A DNA stretch of 64,000 nucleotides from Bacteroidota bacterium (GTDB lineage: Bacteria; Bacteroidota; Bacteroidia; Bacteroidales; NBLH01), in NCBI GenBank assembly GCA_025361565.1, contig JANYKN010000018.1, positions 62,001-126,000 on the forward strand, given 5' to 3'. The notes under the pieces were generated by a model. The model had not been told where the DNA came from, made no database searches, and worked only from the letters and a program-made list of their open reading frames with translations. The translations under genes and the position numbers were made by a program. Of this stretch, positions 52,742 through 62,100 are shown piece by piece. Every line of letters starts with the position of its first letter. Within the stretch, counting starts at the first letter, position 1.

Positions 52742-54990
52742 AAAATATTGATTCACTTGCCCACGCAAAAGGAGAATCGCTCTATATTGATGATTTGCCA
52801 ATACTCGAAGGCACTTTGTTTGGTTATGTTTTTGATTCACCAGTGGCCAAAGGAACTATTAAAAAATTCGATTTATCGGATGCCTTAAAATTAGAAGGTG
52901 TAATCAGGATTTTTACTTATAAAGATATCCCCGGCCAAAATCAAATAGGGATTATCATTAAGGACGAACATTTGCTTGCTGAAAATGAAGTTCATTTTGT
53001 CGGCCAACCCATTGCGTTTATAGTCGCTGAATCGGAAAACATCGCAAAAAAAGCAAAAAAATTAATCCGCATCGAAATAGATGAGAAAGAGCCAATTACA
53101 AATCCCAGGATAGCTTTTGAAAAAGGTGAACTAATTATGCCAAGCCGAAGTTTTAAGCTTGGGAACATAGATACAGCCTGGGCTGAATGCGATTATGTTT
53201 TTGAAGGAAAAGTTGAGTCCGGAGCCCAGGAACATCTTTACCTCGAAACTCAGGGTGCATATTCATATACCACTGAAAAAGGGAATATCCGTATTTCTTC
53301 GGCTACACAAGGGCCAACCGCTGCTCAAAAAATTGCTGCAAGTGTGCTGGGCATTTCAATGCATAAAATTGAAGTTGATGTAATCAGACTTGGCGGTGCT
53401 TTTGGAGGAAAAGAAGATCAGGCAACTGCATGGGCAGTGATGACCGCTTTGGCCACTTTTCATTTAAAAAAACCCGTTAAGTTTTGTTTGCAGCGGCCGG
53501 ATGATATGCGAATGACTGGAAAAAGGCATCCATATAGTTCCGATTATAAAATTGGACTTGACAAAAATTTGAAAATCATAGCTTATCAAGCCATTTATTA
53601 TCAAAATGCAGGTGCAGCGGCTGATTTATCGCCTGCAATTATGGAGCGTACTTTGTTTCATGGAACCAATTCTTATTTTATTCCAAACGTAAGTCTAACA
53701 GCACATAGCTGTCGTACCAATCTGCCACCGAATACGGCATTCAGAGGATTTGGTGCCCCACAGGGTGTGTTTGTGATTGAATCTGCCATTTCTCGTGCCG
53801 CATCAGAATTGAAAATTGATGCCTTCAAAATTCAAAAAATTAATTTGTTAAAGGATAATGATGAGTTCTCATTTGGACAGATAGCATCAGAAGTAGAAGC
53901 AAGAAATACATGGAATCTGTTGGAAGAAAAAATACATTTTTCGTCCAAAAATATTGAAATTGACAAGTTCAATTCTGAAAATAAGCACTTTAAAAAAGGA
54001 ATGGCACTTATGCCCATTTGTTTTGGAATTTCATTTACAAATACAGTGATGAACCATGCCCGATGTTTGGTGCATATTTATCAGGATGGAAGTGTGGGAA
54101 TAAGCACAGGAGCAATTGAAATGGGACAAGGGGTTAACACTAAATTGTTACAAATTGCATCGCTTATATTTGGGATTTCTGCCAATGATATCAAACTTGA
54201 AACCACAAACACTTCAAGAGTAGCAAATACTTCACCAACCGCAGCCAGTTCTGCCGCCGATTTGAATGGAAAGGCACTTGAGATTGCTTGTAATAGTCTG
54301 GTTTCTAGACTAAAAAATAAAGCTGCTGAAATTTTAAATATAGATGCCGGCCATTTGCATTTTACCGAAAACTATATTTTTATTGAAGGTCAAAAATCAG
54401 ATTTAAGTTGGCAAAAGTTGATTGAAAAAGCATTTTTTAGCCGTATAAACTTATCTGAAATAGGGCATTACGCCACACCAAACATTCATTTCGACAAAAC
54501 AAAAGAAAAAGGTCATCCTTTTGCATACCATGTTTATGGAACTGCCGCAATTGTTGCAGAGGTAGACTGTATCAGGGGAATTTCCAAAATCGAAGAAGTT
54601 ACCATTATTCACGATTCAGGAAAAAGCATCAACCTTAATATTGACAGAGGCCAGATTGAAGGCGCAGTAATTCAGGCTATTGGTTGGGTAACTATGGAAG
54701 AAATTGTTCACAATAAAAAAGGTCAGCTATTATCCAACGCCCTATCATCCTACAAAGTCCCCGATATTTATTCAATACCCAAAGTATTTGAAATTGAACA
54801 TTTAAAAACCGAAGGCCACGAAATGGCCATTTTCAAATCAAAAGCCATTGGGGAACCACCCTTTATTTATGGTATTGGTGCTTATTTTGCCGTTCAAAAT
54901 GCGATAAAAGCATTTAACAAAGACTATAAAATTGCATTTGATTTGCCATTTACCCCTGAAAAGATTTTAATGGCTTTGTTTAAAAAATAG
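52738..54990 (+). CDS. xdhB: Xanthine dehydrogenase molybdopterin-binding subunit
   Basis: A 750-residue catalytic subunit. It shows Q-E-H-L-Y-L-E-T-Q, the cofactor-binding G-G-A-F-G-G-K-E, R-G-F-G-A-P-Q, E-M-G-Q-G-V-N-T-K and, near the end, K-A-I-G-E-P-P, whose glutamate matches the catalytic base of xanthine oxidoreductases. It hydroxylates hypoxanthine/xanthine to urate. Length is close to the roughly 775 residues of other two-subunit enzymes. No XdhC sulfurylase or purine transporter follows, so maturation genes are elsewhere. Confidence 0.94.
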   Translation: MKNIDSLAHAKGESLYIDDLPILEGTLFGYVFDSPVAKGTIKKFDLSDALKLEGVIRIFTYKDIPGQNQIGIIIKDEHLLAENEVHFVGQPIAFIVAESENIAKKAKKLIRIEIDEKEPITNPRIAFEKGELIMPSRSFKLGNIDTAWAECDYVFEGKVESGAQEHLYLETQGAYSYTTEKGNIRISSATQGPTAAQKIAASVLGISMHKIEVDVIRLGGAFGGKEDQATAWAVMTALATFHLKKPVKFCLQRPDDMRMTGKRHPYSSDYKIGLDKNLKIIAYQAIYYQNAGAAADLSPAIMERTLFHGTNSYFIPNVSLTAHSCRTNLPPNTAFRGFGAPQGVFVIESAISRAASELKIDAFKIQKINLLKDNDEFSFGQIASEVEARNTWNLLEEKIHFSSKNIEIDKFNSENKHFKKGMALMPICFGISFTNTVMNHARCLVHIYQDGSVGISTGAIEMGQGVNTKLLQIASLIFGISANDIKLETTNTSRVANTSPTAASSAADLNGKALEIACNSLVSRLKNKAAEILNIDAGHLHFTENYIFIEGQKSDLSWQKLIEKAFFSRINLSEIGHYATPNIHFDKTKEKGHPFAYHVYGTAAIVAEVDCIRGISKIEEVTIIHDSGKSINLNIDRGQIEGAVIQAIGWVTMEEIVHNKKGQLLSNALSSYKVPDIYSIPKVFEIEHLKTEGHEMAIFKSKAIGEPPFIYGIGAYFAVQNAIKAFNKDYKIAFDLPFTPEKILMALFKK

Positions 54991-55115
54991 TTTAGCCAAT
55001 TAATATAACCGCCTCAAGTACAGAAACATTCCCAATTTAAATTAAGTATTGGAAGGTTTTTCTTTTACAAACTAATTAAATTATTGTTCCATTCATTTTA
55101 TTTCTAATCTTTAGC

Positions 55116-55123
55116 TAATTTTG
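55116..55123 (+). promoter_or_regulatory. Probable -7 element upstream of the YitT gene
   Basis: TAATTTTG followed by C fits TAnnTTTG. The predicted transcript start is near 55130. The -33 is not conserved. Confidence 0.4.
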
Positions 55124-55135
55124 CAAAGTTTAATT

Positions 55136-55160
55136 ATATTGAAAAAATAATTTTCAATAT
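55136..55160 (+). promoter_or_regulatory. Inverted repeat in the YitT leader
   Basis: ATATTGAAAA, AATAA loop, TTTTCAATAT: a perfect 10-bp inverted repeat, 18 nt before the ATG at 55179 and just after the expected transcript start. It may be an operator or an RNA hairpin; no T run follows, so it is not a terminator. Confidence 0.5.
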
Positions 55161-55178
55161 CCAAATTACCAGATATTT

Positions 55179-56036
55179 ATGGGAAATAAGCTGCTTGATT
55201 TTATAAAATCATACTTTTTAATCACTTTGGGTTTATTCATTTTTGCTTTTGGCTGGACAGCTTTTCTATTGCCTTCCGAAATATTTGGTGGTGGAATTGT
55301 GGGACTTGGAGCGTTGATCTTTTTCGCAATTGGATTCCCTGTAGGATATACAACTTTGATTGCAAATACAATTTTAATTATAATAGCACTAAGAATCTTG
55401 GGTGCACGCTTTGGAATAAACACTATTTATGGAATCATATTGAGTTCTATATTCTTTATTGTTTTACAAAAATATATTACTGCACCTTTTGTTGCAGATC
55501 AATTTATGGCGGCATTGATTGGTGGTGGACTTTCTGGTATAGGCGTAGGAATTGCATTTGCAAATGGAGGAAATTCAGGAGGAACTGATATTATTGCACT
55601 CATTATCAATAAATATCGAAACATCAGTCCAGGTAGGATTTATGTTTATTTTGATGTGGTTGTTATTTCATTGTCGTGGTTTCTTTTCCATTCTATCGAA
55701 AAAATTGTTTATGGATACGTAGTAATGGCTGTTTCATCATATGCAGTCGATTTGTGGCTGGATGGAAGCAGACAATCTTATCAGATTATGATATATTCCG
55801 ATTTAAGCCATATTATTGCAGAAAGGATTAGCAAAGAAGTTAAACGGGGAGTAACATGCCTTAAAGGTTACGGCTGGTTCAGTAAAAAAGATATAGAAGT
55901 GGTAATGGTAATTGCCAGAAAAGATGACAAACCTAAAATCCTCCAGATAGTTAAAGAAATAGACAAAAATGCTTTCATTTCAGTGGCAAAAGTAATGGGA
56001 GTTTTTGGGCGTAATTTTGAAGAAATCAAGATTTAA
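55179..56036 (+). CDS. YitT family membrane protein
   Basis: A 285-residue protein with five to six helices in the first 200 residues (the YitT_membrane part: G-L-F-I-F-A-F-G-W-T-A-F-L-L-P-S, G-G-G-I-V-G-L-G, G-G-N-S-G-G-T-D-I-I-A-L) and a C-terminal DUF2179 domain (G-V-T-C-L-K-G-Y-G-W-F, V-A-K-V-M-G-V-F-G-R-N-F). Members are multi-pass proteins of unproven function. The NA37-like gene starts 57 nt downstream on the same strand, so read-through is possible. Confidence 0.9.
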   Translation: MGNKLLDFIKSYFLITLGLFIFAFGWTAFLLPSEIFGGGIVGLGALIFFAIGFPVGYTTLIANTILIIIALRILGARFGINTIYGIILSSIFFIVLQKYITAPFVADQFMAALIGGGLSGIGVGIAFANGGNSGGTDIIALIINKYRNISPGRIYVYFDVVVISLSWFLFHSIEKIVYGYVVMAVSSYAVDLWLDGSRQSYQIMIYSDLSHIIAERISKEVKRGVTCLKGYGWFSKKDIEVVMVIARKDDKPKILQIVKEIDKNAFISVAKVMGVFGRNFEEIKI

Positions 56037-56093
56037 GATGCAAGACGAAAATCATTCATGCATTTAAGCATTTACGCATTTAATCATAAAAAT

Positions 56094-57140
56094 ATGTTAT
56101 ATTTCTCCGAAGTTGAAATTGAAAAAGTAATAGTTCATCAGGTTGGAAACAAACACGAAGATGGAAAACTTTTATTGTCTGAAATAGAGCTTCAGCCTGA
56201 TGAAGAATTGCAAAACATACTCAAAACTTATTTTTTGGGAAGTTTTAAGGAACCTATTTATTATCAATTTATAGGAACTGATGATATTTTAGATAATAAC
56301 CAAATTTATTTAAGCTCCGCAGAAATTTTCGAAAATGAAGATCAATTTATAGCGCAATCCCACCAAATAGCCAAACATCTTTTCGAACAAACCTATCATC
56401 CTAAAATTAAACATGGCGAGCTTTATATAGTTTATTTCAATAAATGTATTGTTGATGACGAATTGACCAGTGCCATTGGTATTTTTAAATCAGAAAATAA
56501 AGATCCATTTCTTAAAATTCTACAAAAACAAGATAATCTAGATCTTACTTATGATATTGGAATAAACATCAATAAACTTGACAAAGGCTGTATTGTTTTC
56601 AATACTGAAAAAACACAAGGCTACAAGATTTGCATGGTTGATCTTTCAGGAAAATCAAAAGAAGCCAGTTATTGGAAAGATGATTTTCTTCAATTGCAGC
56701 AACGCAAAGACGATTTTTATCAAACTCAGAATTATATGCAAATGTGTAAAGGTTTTGTGAATGAAGTCTTTAACGAAAAAAATGGTATTGAAAGAGCAGA
56801 TCAAATAGACATGCTCAATAAAACAGCCAATTATTTTGAGGAAAAAGAAGATTTTGACTTGAACGATTTTGAGAATAAAGTGATTGAAAACAATGAAGTT
56901 ATTAATGCATTTAAAGAATACAAGGACCGATATGCCGATGAACGCGAAGTTGAAATTAAAGATCAATTTGGCATTTCGGCGTCGGCAGTTAAAAAAGGCA
57001 AAGCACAATTCAAAAGCGTTTTAAAATTGGATAAAAACTTTCATATTTATATCCATGGTGACAGAACCCGGATTGTAAAAGGATTTGATCCATCAACAGG
57101 TCTGCATTTTTACCAGGTTTATTACGAACAAGAAAATTAG
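56094..57140 (+). CDS. Nucleoid-associated protein of the NA37 (YejK) family
   Basis: A 348-residue cytosolic protein with the family opening V-E-I-E-K-V-I-V-H-Q-V-G-N-K, then H-P-K-I-K-H-G-E-L-Y-I-V-Y-F and N-K-L-D-K-G-C-I-V-F-N-T. A long charged, partly helical C-terminal half ends in I-Y-I-H-G-D-R-T-R. The E. coli relative YejK binds nucleoids; the role here is unknown. An upstream ATG at 56058 would add 12 residues of AT-rich sequence; the ATG at 56094 matches the family start better. Confidence 0.85.
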   Translation: MLYFSEVEIEKVIVHQVGNKHEDGKLLLSEIELQPDEELQNILKTYFLGSFKEPIYYQFIGTDDILDNNQIYLSSAEIFENEDQFIAQSHQIAKHLFEQTYHPKIKHGELYIVYFNKCIVDDELTSAIGIFKSENKDPFLKILQKQDNLDLTYDIGININKLDKGCIVFNTEKTQGYKICMVDLSGKSKEASYWKDDFLQLQQRKDDFYQTQNYMQMCKGFVNEVFNEKNGIERADQIDMLNKTANYFEEKEDFDLNDFENKVIENNEVINAFKEYKDRYADEREVEIKDQFGISASAVKKGKAQFKSVLKLDKNFHIYIHGDRTRIVKGFDPSTGLHFYQVYYEQEN

Positions 57141-57365
57141 ATCTAAATTTGAGTTAAAGTATTTTGTTACTTGAAAATTTACGGATAATAAAAACCTTGA
57201 AATATTGATTAAATAGAACCAATCCAATTATGATGGTTTTAAAATTTGACAATACTTATAAATGAATTAATTTAGCGAACTCATTTAAATAATAAACAAT
57301 TCTCATAATTTGTATTACTCCAAATTTATTTGTTATTATAAACCTGGAGAACTAAATCTAAGAAA

Positions 57366-58754
57366 ATGAAAACCAATAAATTACTAAAGTATCTATTAAT
57401 TGCAGCAGGAGTTTTAATCGTATTTGCCATAATAGGTAAAAAAGCCGGATGGTTTGGAAAAACCAAATCCACTCAGGTAGCTACTGAAATAGCTCAAAAA
57501 AGAACTATTGTTGAAATTATTACCGCAAATGGTAAAATTCAACCTCAGGTTGAAATAAAAATAAGTTCCGAAGTTTCAGGAGAAGTTGTTCAATTGTATG
57601 TAAAAGAAGGACAGGAAGTGAAGGCTGGAGATCTGTTGGTTAAAATCAATCCTGAAATATATCTTGCAGGCATTGAACGAATGGAGGCAACTTTAAATAC
57701 CGCCAAAGCAAATTATGCCAATTCAAAAGCCCGTTTGGCACAAACCGAATCGCAATTTAAAGCTGATGAATTATCGTATAACCGAAATAAAAAGCTATGG
57801 AACGATAAAGCAATTTCTGATGCAGAATTCGAAGCCGCAACTTCAAAGTACGAAATGTCGAAATCAGATGTTGAAGCAGCGCGTGAAAGCGTAAATTCAG
57901 CTAAGTTTAATGTAACGAGCTCAGAAGCTTCAGTGAGAGAATCACGCGAAAATCTTGCAAAAACAACCATATATGCGCCAATGTCGGGTACCATATCTGC
58001 ACTTAATGTTGAAGTTGGCGAACGTGTTTTGGGAACCATTCAAATGGCAGGTACAGAGTTGATGCGGATTGCCAACCTCGATAAAATGGAGGTTTTGGTT
58101 GATGTTAATGAAAATGACATTGTTAAAGTTGAAAATAATGATACTGCGGTTATTGAAGTTGACGCATATCTAGGTAAAAAATTTAAAGGAGTAGTTACCG
58201 AAATTGCAAATTCAGCATCGGTTTCTGGAACAGGAACGGATGTAGTAACTAATTTTGAAATAAAAGTGCTAATTCTGAAAGAATCTTACCAGAATCTAAT
58301 GCCAAAAGATAAAAAAATCTACTATCCGTTTAGGCCAGGAATGTCGGCAACAGCTGATATACAAACAAATACTAAATTCGGAGTGCTTTCTGTACCCATC
58401 CAAGCAATAACTACTAGAACCGATTCAACTGGAATTATTGCCGAGAAAAAAGAAGATACCCAAAATAAAGAAGAAGCGACTGTAAGTACTGAAGATCAAC
58501 AAAAAAAGGACAAAAAAGACAAAAAGGAAGCAAAACCAATAGAGGTTGTTTTTCTGTTTAATAAAGGCAAGGCTTTAATGAAAGAAGTAAAAACAGGTAT
58601 TCAGGATGACAATTATATTGAAATTATTTCAGGTATTTCAGATAGTACAGAAATTATAACTGCTCCATATAGCGTAATTTCGAAAAAGCTTAAAAATGAT
58701 TTGCCTGTTGAAAAAGTAGATAAAGACAAACTCTTTTCTTCGGAAAAGGAATAA
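57366..58754 (+). CDS. MacA/HlyD-like periplasmic efflux adaptor
   Basis: A 462-residue adaptor with an N-terminal membrane anchor (about 7-24), a biotinyl-lipoyl-like part (around 62-100 with I-K-I-S-S-E-V-S-G), a coiled-coil hairpin (about 105-205) and a beta-barrel part. A 35-residue Lys/Glu-rich linker (about 359-394) interrupts the C-terminal part, which is unusual for the family. It links an inner-membrane pump to an outer-membrane channel. A terminator follows at once, so the ABC or RND partner, normally in the same operon, is not here. The upstream 225 nt show no promoter of normal spacing. Confidence 0.88.
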   Translation: MKTNKLLKYLLIAAGVLIVFAIIGKKAGWFGKTKSTQVATEIAQKRTIVEIITANGKIQPQVEIKISSEVSGEVVQLYVKEGQEVKAGDLLVKINPEIYLAGIERMEATLNTAKANYANSKARLAQTESQFKADELSYNRNKKLWNDKAISDAEFEAATSKYEMSKSDVEAARESVNSAKFNVTSSEASVRESRENLAKTTIYAPMSGTISALNVEVGERVLGTIQMAGTELMRIANLDKMEVLVDVNENDIVKVENNDTAVIEVDAYLGKKFKGVVTEIANSASVSGTGTDVVTNFEIKVLILKESYQNLMPKDKKIYYPFRPGMSATADIQTNTKFGVLSVPIQAITTRTDSTGIIAEKKEDTQNKEEATVSTEDQQKKDKKDKKEAKPIEVVFLFNKGKALMKEVKTGIQDDNYIEIISGISDSTEIITAPYSVISKKLKNDLPVEKVDKDKLFSSEKE

Positions 58755-58761
58755 CAAACAG

Positions 58762-58787
58762 AACCCGATATAATTCGGGTTTTTTTA
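58762..58787 (+). terminator. Intrinsic terminator after the efflux adaptor
   Basis: AACCCGA (58762-58768), a TATAAT loop, TCGGGTT (58775-58781), followed by T's. It shows that the adaptor is the last gene of its unit. Confidence 0.85.
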
Positions 58788-59104
58788 TTTATAACCTTCG
58801 GGAATCCGAATTTACAAAGAATTTATTATCATTATCACCAAATGCAATGCTTACTATTTATTGTTGAAAATTATTTTAGCATTTTCAAATAAAAAATCAA
58901 GAAAATCTGTATACATTTAACATAAATATGGCAACGCATTGCAATGATTAAACCTGATTTAAATGTCTTTTTATCTTGCAATAATCATAACAAATTTTAT
59001 AAATGATCTTTAAAAATCAAAAACTATATTATTTTTGTAACGAATACAATTATACCTATTAATTGATAATCAACACTATTGGATAATTATTTGAAAAAAC
59101 TATT
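58788..59104. other. Intergenic region before the glycogen gene
   Basis: 317 nt with a -7-like element near the end (59030-59037). I saw no RNA gene, repeat or coding frame. Confidence 0.45.
59030..59037 (+). promoter_or_regulatory. Probable -7 element of the glycogen synthase/phosphorylase gene
   Basis: TATTTTTG fits TAnnTTTG; the ATG at 59105 lies about 60 nt below the expected transcript start. No -33 match. Confidence 0.4.
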
Positions 59105-62100
59105 ATGTTAAAACCAGATTATATTTTCGAAACAAGTTGGGAAATTTGCAATAAAGTTGGGGGTATTCACACCGTCATCTCAACAAAAGCATTAACTCTA
59201 ACAGAAGCTTTTGGCGATAAACTAATTTTAATTGGTCCGGATTTGTGGAGAGACCGGGGTTCAAACCCTGAATTTATAGAAGATCCCACTTTGTTTAAAA
59301 ACTGGAAAAGCACTGCTGGTAAAAATGGACTGAAAGTAAAAATAGGCCGATGGAAAATATCAGGGAATCCAATTGTTATTCTGCTAGATTTTACGCCATT
59401 CATTGCTAAAAAAAATGATATTTTTAGCGAGTTTTGGGAAATATACAAACTTGATTCGCTTGCCGGGCAATGGGATTACATTGAACCCGCTGTTTTTGGC
59501 TACGCTGCAGGTATGCTTATCGAAAGTTTTTGCAATTTTTATCTTTCATTTAAAGATGTAGCTTTAGCTCATTTCCATGAATGGATGACTGGTTCCGGAG
59601 TTCTGTACCTCAAAAACAATGCTCCTCATATTTCAACTTTATTTACAACTCACGCAACAACAGTAGGAAGATCAATTTCAGGAAATGGACTTCCACTCTA
59701 TAAAAATCTTCAACTATATGATGGTGATGGAAAAGCCAAAGAATTAAATGTTGTGCCAAAGCAATCTCTGGAAAAATTGGCTGCTGCCAATGCGGATTGT
59801 TTTACAACAGTTAGTGAAATTACTGCTGTTGAATGCAAGCAATTTCTTGAACGTGAAGTTGATGTTGTCACTCCTAATGGTTTTGAAGATGACTTTATTC
59901 CAATTCCTGAAAATTTTGAGCAAAAAAGAACTTTTGCACGCGATAGATTAACAAAAATTGCAGAATCTTTATTTAGCTATAAACTTGACAAAAAAGTAAA
60001 ATTTGTAGCAACTAGCGGACGGTATGAATTTTCAAATAAAGGAATTGATGTTTTTATTGATGCACTTGGAAAAGCAAATAAAGAGAAGGATTCTGGTTGT
60101 GATATTGTAGCTTTCTTTCTGATTCCAGCAAACAATTATGGTCCACGTAAAGATTTACTTCAAAGTTTATCAGACAATACTTACACAGATGCCGGTACCA
60201 ATAATGTGTTAACACATTACTTGCACGACGCTGATTATGATCCAATTTTACAAAAGATTAAAAATAATAATCTTACCAATAGTCAGTCAGATAAAGTAAA
60301 AGTCATTTTTGCACCAGTCTATTTGGACGGGCAAGATGGTATTTTTAATCTTAACTATTGGGATTTACTTATTGGCATAGATATGACTGTATTTGCATCA
60401 TACTATGAACCTTGGGGTTACACTCCACTTGAAAGTCTAGCTTTTTATGTACCCACTATTACAACAAACCTCTCAGGTTTTGGCCGTTGGATATTAAATG
60501 AAAATAAGCAAATTGATACTTGTATAAAAGTTATAGATCGTACCGATGATAATTATTCTGAGGTTGTTGATGAAATTTCGCAAATCATTTTAACATGTAG
60601 CGAAAAAACAGAACAGGAATTTCAAATAATCAGGCAAAATTCTCACGAGCTTTCAAGAATCGCTCTTTGGAAAAATTTCATCCAGAATTATTACCAGGCC
60701 TATGAAATTGCTATTGAAAAGAGCAAAAAATATCGCGAAGAAATAAATCGCCCATTACCAACTGATACTTCAGTTCAAATTGTCAGCTTCAAGAGCAACA
60801 AACCAATTTGGCGTGGACTGGAAGTTAAACCAAACCCAACAAGTACATTTCCACAACTCGAAGAATTGGCAAAAAACCTTTGGTGGTCATGGAATTCAGA
60901 TGCAATTAATCTATTTAAGTACATTGACGAGGAAACCTGGGAAAAAACAGACTGCGACCCACTGGCATTGCTAAATCAGGTTTCGTATGAGCGGATTGTT
61001 GAACTAGAAAAAAATCCAACTTTTATTGAATATTATCAAAAAGTTTTACGAAAATTCATGGCTTATATCAGCGAAAAACCTGCTGAAAACCAGAAAGGAA
61101 TTGCGTATTTCAGTATGGAGTTTGGAATATGCAATAGTTTAAAAATATACTCAGGTGGTTTAGGTATTTTAGCCGGAGATTATCTCAAACAAGCTTCCGA
61201 TTCGAATATCGATTTGGTAGGAGTTGGTATCTTATACAAATATGGCTATTTTAGCCAGGGTCTTTCCATACAAGGTGAGCAGCAGACTAATTATATTGAA
61301 CAAATACTTGCCAATTTACCTGCAACATTGTTAAGAGATGAAGAAGGCCATCCTATTTTTATTGAAGTTGCTTTTCCAGGTAGAGTTCTAAAAATACAGG
61401 TTTGGATGGTGAATGTTGGCCGGATTAAGTTATATCTTTTAGATACTGACAGAAAAGACAATACAGAGGAAGATCGCGCATTAACCTATAATTTGTACGG
61501 TGGCAATAATAATTATCGCCTGCAACAAGAGATTATTCTTGGAATAGGTGGTATAAGAATTTTGGAAAAACTTGGAATTCAAAAAGAAGTTTACCATATG
61601 AACGAAGGCCATGCAGCTTTTGCTTGTATTGAAAGGGTTAACTCATTGATGAAAAATGAAAACCTGATGTTTTCAGAATCTTTTGAAATAGTAAGATCAT
61701 CAAGCCTCTTTACCACACATACTCCTGTTCCTGCAGGCCATGATGCTTTTAGCGAAGATTTGATTATGTCTTTCATGGGGCATTATCCCGATAGGTTAAA
61801 AATTACCTGGGATGAATTTATGGATTTGGGACGTTCAAGGCCTGGTAAAAGGGAAGAAAATTTTTCAATGAGTTATCTTGCCGCTAATTTATCTCAGGAA
61901 ATTAATGGGGTTAGTAAACTCCACGGCGAAGTGACCAAAGATATGTTTAACAATTTATGGGAAGGATATTTTGTAGAAGAATCACCTATTGGTTATGTTA
62001 CGAATGGAGTACACCTTGCAAGTTGGACATCCGAAAATTGGATGAAACTTTATATTGACAAACTTGGCCCTCAAATTCTTACAAATCAAGCCAACGAAGA

